Origin: Mnemiopsis leidyi | Lineage: Eukaryota; Ctenophora; Tentaculata; Lobata; Bolinopsidae | NCBI GenBank assembly: GCA_000226015.1 | Contig: JH153114.1 | Span: 41,766 to 67,100 of the forward strand | Direction: 5' to 3' | DNA length: 25,335 nt | Shown here: piece by piece, positions 1-10,588 of the stretch | Position numbering within the stretch: the first letter of the stretch is position 1 | Layout of the letters: the number at the start of each line of letters is the position of its first letter | Program-made: the position numbers and the translations under genes | The notes under the pieces: generated by a model | Database searches by the model: none | Seen by the model: the letters and a program-made list of their open reading frames with translations, nothing else | What the model was told of the DNA's origin: nothing

Positions 1-62
<62 letters not shown>

Positions 63-64
63 AA
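1..64. repeat. CA-dinucleotide microsatellite
   Basis: Almost pure CA repeats with two AAC interruptions run from the window edge to just before the first Rab exon. The tract lies in the intron upstream of the exon at 86 and ends about 20 bases before its 3' splice site. It probably continues outside the window. Confidence 0.95.
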
Positions 65-85
65 CACAGATCACTTATCCACTAG

Positions 86-1090
86 GTTGGAAACAAAGCA
101 GACAAGCAGTACAAACGTGTAGTGTCCCACGAAAAAGGAGCCGAACTTGCTGCCAACTACAACATTACCTTCTTTGAGACGAGTGCTAAAACCGGCGAAA
201 ATGTCAACAACGTAAGTTGTTATTGTTTGTGTAGTGCAGTGTGCGCCTGTCTGCACTAACGTCTGTGGCTTGTACTTTAGCTAAGTACATGGTGCAGGCA
301 AAACACCCGTTTTTTACACATTTCTATATTCATAAGTGTACATAGTTATAATTTGATATTGTGGCTTACTCTCATTTCCTGTGTATTATGAAGTGTGTAA
401 GTTACAATTTACAGCTGTGCATATTTCCCAAAATGTAAAATATGTATCAATCGTGTATTCTAAATACTGATGATTTATTAGTATTTATTAGTATTTATTA
501 GTATGTCGACTTATACAGCTGAAATTGAAGATTCTAAAGTTAGATCTCACGTAAGACGCGGTAGATTTATTGTTAATATTTTGGCGCCACTCGCGCGCAG
601 TTAAATTTTCATCGCGCGCGCGCGGCATGGCACGCCATCAAAATGCTAGCTCGCCTGCTCGCTTAGCCATGATTTAGCTTAGCATAGGCGCTAGTTATCA
701 AAATTAGCCTTGTTGCTCACCAGTTACCGAGAACCGATAATAACTATTTTTAGCAATGCCACCAATTTTCAGAACGCCAATTGTTTCAGGTGTTCGAAGA
801 ATTGACCAAGGCGATTTACGCGAACTACAAAGCAAACAAAAGAGCATCGCCCACTCCAGAAGTCGCTAAACTCAGGTATCTTTTGAAACGTTCTTTTTCT
901 TAAATTTATCAACGGAATGTGTGGTATAAGCGACAAGCGTTCGTCTTAAAGTGAAAAACATAACAATAAGCGAGTAAATAACTTATCTTTGTTATCTACA
1001 ATTGACAGTCTAGCAAAAAGCTAACAAATTTCTCCCCTCAGTGCTCCACCAGCTGTCGAAGAGCGGTCTGGTTGCTGCAACTTCACCTGA
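86..1090 (+). CDS. Rab-family small GTPase, 3' part (three exons)
   Basis: Coding exons are 86-211, 790-875 and 1042-1090, all with AG/GT borders and compatible phases, ending at TGA 1088-1090. The 5' exons (P-loop, switch I and II) lie outside the window. Exon 1 holds the guanine-specificity motif GNKAD (G4) and FFETSAKTGENV (G5, SAK). The C-terminus is a hypervariable tail ending RSGCCNFT. The CC pair close to the end is the usual Rab double-geranylgeranylation site, here followed by three residues as in Rab11-type -CCxxx tails. The protein would act as a membrane-anchored switch in vesicle traffic. The retained part resembles the exocytic Rab1/Rab8/Rab10 group, but the subfamily cannot be fixed without the switch regions. 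Nothing looks broken. Confidence 0.88.
574..640. repeat. CpG-rich alternating CG tract in Rab intron
   Basis: A GGCGCC site, a CGCGCG run and a 12-base pure CG run (613-624) sit in an otherwise AT-rich 578-base intron. This is alternating purine-pyrimidine DNA of the kind able to adopt Z-form. No function can be read from it. Confidence 0.6.
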
Positions 1091-2109
1091 GCAGATGTCT
1101 CATATCTAGGTGTGGAATTTCTCCTGGGTTTTCTAGTCTACCACTTCCGAGGTCACGTGATTGATAGATCACGTGGGAAGGCACGTGCAAGGCAAACAGG
1201 AGGGCTTAGAGAAACTAAGAATGGAGCTAGTTCGTGTAGTTGCGGAGTTTTTACTCCAGCCTTTGAAGTTACTTCTAAGGTATCTTTAGATCGCTGATTT
1301 TAGCTGTAACCGTCTGATGTTGTGAAAAATTCCTCTGGTCGGTTTCATCAAGGGTTTGGAGCTATAATTACCTGATCTTTGCAGCAATCATTAATTGGTA
1401 CTATCGGGCAGTGGCTATTAGCTATTAATTAACTTGATTGATTCACTTATATGTATATTTTATTTTTAATTTTACAATTTGAACTGTGGATTTAATTCTA
1501 CGACAATATATAAAGGGTATTACTAAATTTGTATATCTCCGATCTGTATATTTAGATTGCCGTGATTATATAAATTGTAAAATATATAATAGGTGCTGGA
1601 TCGTGTATATTACACATAACAGGTTTATTTCTCGGAAGTTTGAGCCAGGGTTTTATTTTGATGTTTTGTTAGTTTGCGTTTTCTCGCCTTTGTTTTTATA
1701 TGGCCGATACATGCTAACGTGGCCAAGGGATTATTTGCTATTATAGAAATTGAGATAAAACATACGGATGTGAAATCATCGAGACAACATAATGACGGTT
1801 CTAAGTTAGGTTGAAAAGGTCAAGTGATACAGATCACTGCAGTGGACACTGAAATTTTAAGTAATTACTTAGCTGGGGTGGTTAGGATAGATTGTATACT
1901 CAGATTTGTACCTCATAATATTGTGTATAATTTGTTGCTTTGATAAACTGGGCGGTATTATTCGCTTTACATTCTACACAATGAATGAAACTGTACTTTG
2001 AAATAGTCACTCAATATATTTGTTCTATTTGTAATGTTGTAATAGTTTAAAACATCAAATCTAAATGGTATTATTCACTTGACAATGTTTATTTTTAGCT
2101 CATGTTGTT
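1091..2109. other. Spacer between Rab and POLR1B
   Basis: About 1 kb of AT-rich DNA that must hold the Rab 3' UTR and the POLR1B promoter or 5' UTR. I see no convincing coding exon; the open frame near 1486-1746 has no recognisable family and low-complexity composition. No clear AATAAA was found right after the Rab stop. A strong 3' splice-like site ends at 2098. Confidence 0.6.
2083..2098 (+). promoter_or_regulatory. Possible 3' splice acceptor just upstream of the POLR1B start
   Basis: A pyrimidine-rich stretch ending TTATTTTTAG stops at 2098, 11 bases before the ATG at 2110 chosen for POLR1B. It could be the acceptor of a 5' UTR intron or of a spliced leader, or chance in T-rich DNA. The frame stays open upstream from the ATG to this AG, so an upstream coding exon is also possible, although alignment with the RPA2 N-terminus needs none. 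Confidence 0.35.
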
Positions 2110-5100
2110 ATGAAAGAAAGGGATTTCCAGCGCCTCTACAACTATGGTGAGATCCCGAAAGAAGCTAATTTAACCTTAAAGTGAGTATTATTAAAATAGA
2201 GTTGCTCGTATTACCTAAACAAACACAAATGATTGATTTTCATATAGCATTGCATGAACTGTACACGATTGCTCATGATAAAAAATCATAAAAAATGATA
2301 TATTCCCAGGAAACTTTTTGACCCTCATAAAGAAGCGTTTAATTTCGCGGTAGGACCAGGACTTACTCATGCAGTTCAAGATCTCCTTCCAGAGAAACTA
2401 CTCAACTCAGACGGGAAAAAGGTAAACTGGGGTTAAGTCGGCCCGAGAAGATAGTTTTAATGTTAACAACGTCTTTTGATTCAAGCTCAAGACTCTGGAA
2501 TAACTCTTTGATGTTAATGCAAATCCCCTGACTCCTTTTCCAATGCCCTAACACCATTTAAACTCAGGTGACATTACGAATAAAAAAGTAACAATCAGTA
2601 AGCCTATGGTGAATGAGAAGAATGCCTTCTCGAGACAATTACTTATGTTTCCGGTTGAGTGCAGAGAAGGAGGTACTACTTACCAGGGGAACCTCGAGAT
2701 AGATGTAAGGATATGTTTTGTGTTGCTTGGTTACTGTTCTGTGTTTCTTTGTTACTGTTCTGTGTTACTTGGTCACTGTTCTGTGTTACTTGGTTACTGT
2801 TCTGTGTTACTTGGTTACTGTTCTGTGTTACTTGGTTACTGTTCTGTGTTACTTAGTTACTGTTCTGTGTTACTTGGTTACCGTTCTGTGTTACTTGGTT
2901 ACTGTTCTGTGTTACTTGGTTACTGATCTGTGTTACTTGGTTGCTGTTCTCTGTTATGCTAAGGGCATCTTAACGCGGTTTTGTCGTTTTAGTTGTCTTA
3001 ACTTGACTGTTCGACACATAATATTCCCCATAGTTTAAGTTATGAATTATTTATGGCATTTTACCGATACCTACCAATAACCCCCCTCAGCTAGACATAT
3101 TAGTTGAAGATACTCTAGTTTCCACCTTCACCCGTCAAGTCGGACAGGCCCCAATTATGGTACAATCTGAGCTGTGTAACTTACACGGGCTGAGTCCTCA
3201 AGAGTTGGTCAAGAAGAAAGAAGATCACAATGAGATGGGCGGGTATTTTGTTATCAACGGGAACGAGAAAGTCGTCAGGTTTTTACAGCACTGTCACTTT
3301 CAATATCTACATACAACACTTTCACTTTGAATATTTATTGCGCACATCTTTCTAACAAAAACTTTTAAGGAAGACTTTGACCCATATAGTTATGCGTCAT
3401 GTAAATATTCAAGAAGATATCAGGAATCCAATGTTGTCTCCATTACTTTCCTACTGTTTCAGAATGCTTGTCAACCCAAGAAGACATTTCCCGTATACTG
3501 TCAAGAGAACATCATACAAGAACAAGGGCCCTAATTACTCAGAATTCGCAGTCCAGGTTTTTAGCAAAAAAGCATAACTTTAGATCTATTTCTATTTTGA
3601 TTATAGATCAAGAGACGAATTAAATCATCAAAGTTACAAACAACAAATCAATAAATCCGATATCCCAGATAAGATGTGCCAGACTAGATCAGACCTCACA
3701 ACGGCTCACACTACACTACCTGACTGACGGACAAGTTATCCTGAACTTCACCTACAACAAAGCTCTGTATTTCATACCTGTTGTTCTCATTATGAAAAGT
3801 TTAGTGGCTGTCACTGATAAAGAGGTTAGTTATCGCTTTTGTTGAATGTTAAAACGACTTGGCTGGCAAATTTTTGCTAACAGTTCAATTCATCTAAAAT
3901 TTTGACAATAAGTCCAGCTGTCTTGATTATTGTTAATTTAGGGACCCTTTACTCCTTTCCTCTTCTCTTTGGATTAAAGAAACAAGAAATAGGTTCTAAC
4001 CGTAGAATCCGGGTAGGTGTACGAGCGGTTAGTTGAAGGACACGAGACTGACAAGGTTTACTGCAACTCTATTGCCTCCATGTTGAGGACCGCACAGACT
4101 GAGGCAGGGACTTATGGACAGGTAACGACCCTGGATACGTGTATAGTGCATTACCAAACAGTAGGAATGTGTAGGAAACTTCGTATTGGTTGAGCAACGA
4201 ACATACTAGGCATTCCAAATCAACCTCTTGAGTAAAGTGCAATGCCTTTGGCTCAGAAAATTTGGCCTGCGAATTGTCAAATTGTCAAATCTTTACAAAA
4301 GACTCTCAACCCAATCTCCCTGATCTAAACCTACCCCCTCCCCAGATCAGGAGTTACCTAGGCAAGCTGTTCCGGATAAAACTGAGTCTACCAGAGTGGT
4401 ACACAGACGAGGAAGTCTGTGTGGTCCTCCTCAACAAGTTTATCCTGGTCCATCTCACTGACAATCTCGACAAGTTCAACCTTCTCGTATTCATGGTCAG
4501 GTGAGAATGTGGAATGTACTGCCTTTCTGCGATACAATGGATTTAACTTCCAAACAGCATCAGGGATAGAATGATCAATTTTGTTTGCTGGCCAACGATC
4601 TAAAATTTACGCAAGATTTTATCAGACACAATCTAAAACTCTGCCTTTAAATTCTGTCGATACGTCCTAAAATTTTCCAAATTGTGCTAAACTGTCACCC
4701 ACCTCCCCCAGAAAACTGTACTCGTTTTAAGACAACTCCCCCAGAAAACTGTACTCGTTTTAAGACAACTCCCCCAGAAAACTGTACTCGTTTTAAGACA
4801 ACTCCCCCAGAAAACTGTACTCGTTTTAAGACAACTCCCACAGAAACTGTACTCGTTTAAAGACGGAAGGTGTGCGGAGGAAGGAGCCGACAACCCCATG
4901 ATGCACGAGGTGATGTTGGGAGGACACTTGTACCTGGCTCTGTTGAAGGAAAGTGTGAGATATGGTTACGGACGTTGCGGCTGGAGATGGAGAAAAGTGT
5001 CAGACAGAGTGACGTGCCGGTGGATATCACCACCGACAGTGTGGTAAACAGGTGTGTAGGTAGATATCACAACCGACAGTGTGGTAAACAGGTGTGTAGG

Positions 5101-8100
5101 TAGATATCACCACCGACAGTGTGGTAAACAGGTATGTAGGTGGATATCACAACCGACAGTGTGGTAAACAGGTATGTAGGGGGGTTGAGTGACAGTGTGG
5201 TAAACAGGTGTGTAGGGGGGGTGGGGTTTAGTGCTGGTCAAAGTCTGGAACTTCAGTAGTCGAGTAGTAGTCGAGTTTGTCAGTTCTTGCAAAGGTCTAA
5301 TTCTGATAGGAATGATTTATCTTGCGTTACATCTTCCCGTGATGATATTCCTAGCGAGTAAGCCCAAAAAGCTCACATTAACCATCCCGGCAGGATATTT
5401 TCTCGTCTTCCAAACATCGGACACGCTCTACAGTATTTTCTAGCTACCGGAAATCTCAAGTCCCAATCCGGTCTTGATATGCAGCAGATATCCGGATTTT
5501 CTATAGTGGGAGATAAACTCAACTACCAGCGTTGGCTCTCGCATTTTAGGTTTTTTGCTTTGAATTCATTGCTTCACAAATTTAAATTGTAATCACTCTG
5601 GTTGTGCCTTCTGGTAAAGCTAAATTGCGGTAGAAATTTAACAATTATTCTTATTAATTGACTTCATAGTTCTTGCACTTACGCTAAAACTTCAAGACTT
5701 ACAAGTGCTACTACATGTACTACTGCAAGTACTACTACAAGCACTACAAGTACTACTACAAGTACCCCAGCAGGAATCCTTGATTCTTATAGTCTTGTTG
5801 TCGTTCCACCTACCCCAACTCCCACCCAGGTGTATACACAGAGGAGCGTTCTTCACGGAAATGCGGACTACAACAGTCCGGAAGTTACGTCCGGAAGCGT
5901 GGGGGTTCATCTGTCCTATACACACTCCGGACGGAACTCCGTGCGGGCTGCTCAACCATCTGTCCGCTAGTTGTACTGTAGTTACTGAGCTGTGTGAGGA
6001 GACCGATATTCAGAGGTGTGTAGAGTAGTTCAAGGTGGTGTTGAGAATCTGTTTTGCTGGAGATTTGAAAATTGTCATGAGTCATCATTATGGACCGAAA
6101 TTAAAGGAGAAAAAGTAAGCGAATCAGTGCAATGAAAATTATATGTCTCCTATGTTTATCCTTACATCCTTATTTCAATTAACTCCTCTTACTCTTTCCC
6201 CCTCCTAAGTCCCTGGTCCTTTCATTGACGGACATCTTATCTCTCTGGAATGTGTCCCATATCCGGTTTCCGGACCTCGTAGTCTCATACCCCCGGCTCT
6301 CCTAACTCCCCTATTTCCAGACACCTAATCACTCTGGGGGTGTGCCCCATATCCAGACCTCGTACCCCCGGCTCTCCTAACTCCCCTATTTCCAGACACC
6401 TAATCACTCTGGGGGTGTGCCCCATATCCGGACCTCGTACCCCCGGCTCCGTCCCCGTCATGTTGGAGGGGGTAGTGTTTGGTACTGCTCCGGCTAAAAG
6501 GTGTGAACAGATCGTTACTGGACTGAGATATCTTAAAGTTAATGGGCAGATACCTGAGTCTACTGAAGTGAGTTCTATTTTAGTCCTGATTTGTTAAGAT
6601 AAAGTAATGCCATGTTAACTCAGGAAAATTATAGTTTAACTGTATTAACAGTAAATATGCTCCAACTATCAACTAATTTTATCTATAGTTTTCGGCAACG
6701 TTGATAGAAACTAAGCCTACCAAGACAACTAAAACTGGTGACCTGCAGGTAGTCTATTTACCGGTGATGAAAGCTCCCGGCCAGTACCCTGGACTGTTCA
6801 TCTTCACAGGTCCTACTCGGATGGTGCGGCCTGTCAGAAACGTAGGCTTCGATAAGGTGGAGATGATTGGAACGTTCGAACAGGTAAATTTTGTGAGATT
6901 ATTGAAATGTTATTTGAAATCTTTAGCTTTTACTTAACCGTCTCCAAGATATAAATTCTATCCAACATCACCTCAACTCTTATATAACTCAACTCTTATA
7001 ACAGTGTCCTCAAGTTACCGCGTCATCACGAACAACGACTCCCATTTAGGTGTACCTCCACGTATGCATCACACCAGAAGAGTTCGAGGAAGGTATCACC
7101 ACCCACCAGGAGATCTCCCCGATTAACATGCTCTCTGCCCTGGGACAGCTCATCCCCTACTCCAACTTCAACCCCTCACCTCGTAACATGTACCAGCTCC
7201 AGATGGGTAAACAGACGATGGGGATGCCGTCCCACACTCTAGATTACAGGTCCGATAGCAAGGCCTACAAGCTGGAAACACCTCAGTATCCCCTGGTCAG
7301 GCCCAGCGCTAACAGCAAGTTCGACATGGACGAGTTTCCGTCAGGGACAAACGCTATTGTAGCGGTTATATCCTACACAGGGTACGACATGGAGGACGCT
7401 ATGATCATCAACAAGTCGTCCTATGAGCGGGGGTTCGCCCACGCTAACATCCTCAAGTCCCACGTGTATGATATGACACCGAAGGGAGGGAAGAACACAG
7501 AAGTTTTCGGATTTAATCCAGCAACGTACGCTGCTCAGAAAGACGAGGTAGTAACCGCCATACGGCTAGACTCAGACGGTTTACCTCCGATCGGAACGAA
7601 GCTGGAGTTTAACGATCCAATGTACTCCACAATAGATCTAGCTACTGGAGCGTGCACGATAAAGCGGTACCAGGGGCTCGAACCGGCATACGTACACAGT
7701 GTACGAGCTCTAGGGAACGATCTTGGGACGGGGGATCTCCACAAGGTTTGCATGACATTGAGGTCGACAAGGAATCCTACAATAGGGGACAAGTTCGCGA
7801 GTAGGCACGGACAGAAGGGGGTTTGTTCGATGTTGTGGCCGGCGGAGAGTCTCCCCTTCACGGAGGGAGGGATGGTACCTGACATTCTCTTCAACCCTCA
7901 TGGTTATCCCTCTAGGTAGGTTGTGTTTCTTAAACTCCGGAGATTTTGTAATTTTCCTAGGTAATGGTAAACTTGGTTTCGCTTGGAGCCACTGTTTTAG
8001 AAAATCCGAGAATTTGCGTAATAAAGTCTTTAAATTTCGCTTTTAGATTGGAAAACGCTCTTTAGTACCAGCAAACCCACATAACGTCACAGAAAGGGGG

Positions 8101-9950
8101 AATCCCCACTCCCCCAATGTATAATATACGCTATGGGAGTGCCCCCTTTCTGTGATTTAGTGGGAGGTATATACACTCCCACCTTGTCACACTCCACCTC
8201 GTCCCCTGGCTCATACTTCCTCCTCCAGGATGACAATAGGGATGATGATTGAGACGATGGCAGGAAAGGCGTGTGCAGTACACGGTATAGAACAGGACTG
8301 TACCCCCTTCTTGTTCAGCGAGGAGAACAGAGCTGACGATCATGTTGGGGAAATGCTCCGACTAGCTGGTAATTTACATAGTTTACATACCAATTACCAC
8401 CCCCTTTATACCACAGTGTATATAAGTACTATTTACATAGTTTACATTCCACAGTTCTATTAATCCTGTGTTGATACCGTGCCGACAAATCTTTACATTT
8501 CATCTTCGCACGCCTGGCGAATTAATCCTCGGTTGTTAACTAAGAAAACTTTAATTCCTTGCTAAGTATTGACGAGATTATATCCTATACAGCTCAAAGC
8601 TGCGAGAGTCGGGTATCACCGTAGCGAGATAAGTACAGCTCACTCGGTAAAATTCCCACTAAATTTCAGGGTACAACTATTTCGGAACAGAAACAATGTA
8701 CAGCGGACAAACGGGCGAGGAGTTCGAAGCTCAAATATTTATCGGGGTTGTTTATTACCAGAGATTGAGACATATGGTGTCGGACAAATATCAGGTTTGT
8801 TTTTATGGTTTTGAGAATTTTTTCTTTTGCTCGCTTGATTTGTTATTTAATTTTGCTCTGGCGGAAGGGGAGTGGGGAAGACAAATAGGGATTTCCTATC
8901 TTTTTATCTTGCTTAGTTAATTAGTTTTTTGGTAACATTGCAACCCTGACCTTCGCTTGACAATCTCAAGCAAATATGAAATTCTTTTCTGTAAAACACA
9001 CCGTCCTGTCAGGTGCGAACTACTGGCCCGGTAGATCAGTTAACTCGGCAGCCGATAAAGGGGAGAAAGAAAGCTGGCGGAATCAGGTAGATTTTTAGAA
9101 ATTTACTTTAGTCATACTAAGTGGTAGCATGATTATCTTGTTTCCGGTTCAACAATTCTGGCTGTTAATAAAAGCAATGAAACATGCTTGCAACAACTGA
9201 ACTTGGAACCATCATTACATTTATCAAGAGTACATATATATTTATATACCAATTACCAAACTATAACAAGGTAAATCTGTACCAGGTTTGGTGAGATGGA
9301 AAGAGACGCACTTTTGTCACACGGCACCGCCTTCCTTCTGAACGACAGACTTTTGAACTGTTCTGACGTCTGCGTTACACACGTGAGACTTGTTTTATAT
9401 TATTTAGATTACACTATTAAGAGGGTTTTCGTTTTACCCCGTCTCCGGTGTACATCTAACCGCACATAATTAACCACACATAATTTACCTCTTCAATTGT
9501 CACGTTATAAACTGGCCTTATTGCTTGAGGAGGTTTGTTGATCGGAAAAAGTTAAATCGTCTCTTTCAGGTTTGCAAGACGTGTGGGAAAACTATTGGTG
9601 TTTATTCTGCAGCATCCTTCAAATCAAAGCAAACATGGAAATGTCGTGTAAGTTTAAACTTTATTGTGGAATTTCACAAATTTCTTCTGGTGGTAAGGCT
9701 CAATGCTACATGAGTACAGTGTGGTGTTCGAAATGAAAACTTTTACCGGGCAAAAAACAAAACTTATGTTACAAATTCATGCATTACGTTTTACACACGT
9801 ACGCTTTGCAAGGACAGGTTTTATATCCTGATATTTCAGCTGTGCAAGGATAAATCAGAAGTGGTCCCAGTTAAGTTACCATACGTTTACAACTACCTCA
9901 CCGCAGAGCTGGCCTCCATGAACATCAGTCTTAGCATGAAACTCACTTGA
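2110..9950 (+). CDS. POLR1B: DNA-directed RNA polymerase I subunit RPA2 (20 coding exons)
   Basis: Second-largest (beta-like) subunit of RNA polymerase I, which transcribes pre-rRNA in the nucleolus. Exons: 2110-2180, 2310-2431, 2568-2704, 3091-3278, 3463-3556, 3669-3824, 4017-4121, 4346-4500, 4844-5051, 5394-5549, 5830-6015, 6396-6567, 6689-6883, 7050-7915, 8229-8368, 8670-8794, 9013-9086, 9286-9382, 9570-9647, 9840-9950. All use GT-AG and phases agree, giving about 1145 residues (animal RPA2 is about 1135) if two missing bases in exon 9 are allowed. Family landmarks: [16 protein letters not shown] (about 158-173), [16 protein letters not shown] (exon 11), GYDMEDAMI (about 760, acidic pair near the active-site metal), [12 protein letters not shown] (about 895) and [15 protein letters not shown] (exon 16). 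A C-terminal zinc ribbon is split over exons 19-20 (CKTC...CRLC), and the end is TAELASMNI. The ATG at 2110 aligns near the family N-terminus. Exon 2 could instead end at 2421 and join an acceptor at 2602, also in frame, but this loses conserved sequence. Confidence 0.93.
2711..2960. repeat. 21-bp tandem array in POLR1B intron 3
   Basis: About eleven copies of a 21-bp unit (TGTTACTTGGTTACTGTTCTG type) begin a few bases after the exon 3 donor at 2705. Because 21 is a multiple of three, long open frames run through it in more than one frame; these are repeat artefacts. Central copies are nearly identical and the edges degenerate. Confidence 0.92.
4703..4862 (+). repeat. 33-bp tandem array of the exon 9 splice acceptor
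   Basis: Five units with exact 33-bp spacing of their AG acceptors (AG at 4710, 4743, 4776, 4809 and 4842). Each unit has a C-rich tract, CCCAG or CACAG, and then the first bases of exon 9 (AAAACTGTACTCG). Only the last copy is followed by the true exon. The four upstream copies read R-K-L-Y-S-F and then a TAA stop, so using them would truncate the protein. The last copy is the most diverged: CACAG instead of CCCAG, one A fewer after the AG, and TTTAAA instead of TTTTAA. Confidence 0.9.
4844..5051 (+). other. POLR1B: POLR1B exon 9 with two apparent -1 frameshifts
   Basis: The exon matches RPA2 in two different frames. From 4847 the frame reads [18 protein letters not shown], then [15 protein letters not shown] up to about 4951. 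From 4951 the matching frame is the next one, [16 protein letters not shown], continuing to the donor at 5052. One A is missing at 4844-4846 relative to the four upstream repeat copies (AAA instead of AAAA). A second base, presumably an A, is missing in the GAAAG run near 4950. With both restored the whole gene is in frame from start to stop. An alternative acceptor (AAAG, AG 4861-4862) keeps one frame open through the exon but replaces about 29 conserved residues with unrelated sequence. Confidence 0.8.
5022..5215 (+). repeat. 40-bp tandem array of the exon 9 splice donor
   Basis: Units start at 5022, 5062, 5102 and 5142, followed by a degenerate fifth ending near 5215. Each contains the last exon 9 codons (GACAGTGTGGTAAACAG) and then a donor, GTGTGT or GTATGT. 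The first donor (5052) joins exon 10 in frame. Since 40 is not a multiple of three, later donors shift the frame and meet a TAG at 5101-5103. Two of the downstream donors (GTATGT) are closer to the donor consensus than the functional one. Confidence 0.9.
5700..5768. repeat. ACAAGTACTACT-type simple repeat
   Basis: Short tandem array of (ACTACAAGT)-like 9-12 base units in POLR1B intron 10, about 65 bases upstream of the exon 11 acceptor. Open frames on both strands here are a by-product of the repeat. Confidence 0.8.
6255..6455 (+). repeat. 75-bp duplication carrying the exon 12 splice acceptor
   Basis: A 75-bp unit covers the pyrimidine tract, the TATTTCCAG acceptor and the start of exon 12. 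It is present as an exact-spacing duplicate (acceptor AG at 6319-6320 and 6394-6395), with a degenerate third copy before it that has an 8-base insertion. The distal acceptor gives the family-like exon 12 start ([12 protein letters not shown]). The proximal one adds exactly 25 in-frame residues without a stop, ending PNSPIS before the repeated RHLITLGV. Both acceptors have identical flanks. Confidence 0.9.
8087..8155. repeat. Intronic inverted repeat with 14-bp perfect arms
   Basis: In POLR1B intron 14, TCACAGAAAGGGGG (8087-8100) is mirrored exactly by CCCCCTTTCTGTGA (8142-8155). Inside it, CACTCCC pairs with GGGAGTG after a one-sided bulge, leaving an AT-rich loop. The transcript would form a stable hairpin about 70 bases upstream of the exon 15 acceptor. 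No clear target-site duplication flanks it, so a miniature transposon is possible but unproven. Confidence 0.85.
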
Positions 9951-10588
9951 CGCGCCTCTCCGGTCGGGGGGTCTCCCCCTCCACAGACTTAGGGGAGGGG
10001 GCGACACCCCTGCAGTGGTTTTTAGTTAATTTATTGATTTTATTTTTTATTTGTTTGACAGGGGAGAGGGTTTCTGCAACGTTTTTTGGATTAAGTTATT
10101 GAGGCGTTTGTTTGTCAGGCATTTCCTTTTATTATTTCTGAATTCTTAACGATTTGCCATTATTTCTCAAAGATGGAAAAAAGTATACACCATATACAAT
10201 TAAATGTCAATCATAAAAAATTAACATTTAATCATAAACAATTAATCATAAACAGTTAACAATTGATCATAAACAATTAACAATAAATCTGATAAAAACA
10301 AGTAAACAAAAAAAATAACGTACAAAATATACAAAACTTTGCCACTGCCCACAAAATGATAAGAATATGCCGACCATTTTAGATTATTTCAAACTGAAGA
10401 TAAAGTTCCTATTAACACTATTTAAAAATCTAATTTAATTTAAAGATATCGTTCAAATATTACGTCAAATTCTAGCTGCTGGCTCCTGGCTCAAAGTAAT
10501 GTTATTTCCATAAATGGACTAAACATTTTTCGCATAAAATACCTCATCAACTAAATCTGAGCTATTAAGATTCCTTACAATCCTAGCC
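9951..10588. other. Convergent 3' spacer between POLR1B and the sulfotransferase gene
   Basis: The two genes end tail to tail 638 bases apart. A G/C hairpin (CCCCCTCC 9975-9982 with GGAGGGGG 9994-10001) follows the POLR1B stop. Candidate poly(A) signals are AATAAA on the plus strand at 10282-10287 and AATAAA on the minus strand (TTTATT at 10128-10133). If both are used, the 3' UTRs overlap. An AT-rich short tandem repeat (AACAATTAATCATA-like) lies at about 10220-10290. No coding exon is seen. Confidence 0.55.

Noticed and set aside
2606..3038. Overlapping VTVLCYL / GYCSVLL repeat frames
   Set aside because: Produced by the 21-bp intronic array; only 2568-2704 is true POLR1B exon.
4687..4899. 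CRISPR-like appearance of the regularly spaced 33-bp repeats
   Set aside because: Units are contiguous with no unique spacers, and each contains a splice acceptor in a eukaryotic gene.
7535..7894. 119-codon antisense frame
   Set aside because: Shadow of the conserved POLR1B exon 14 on the other strand.
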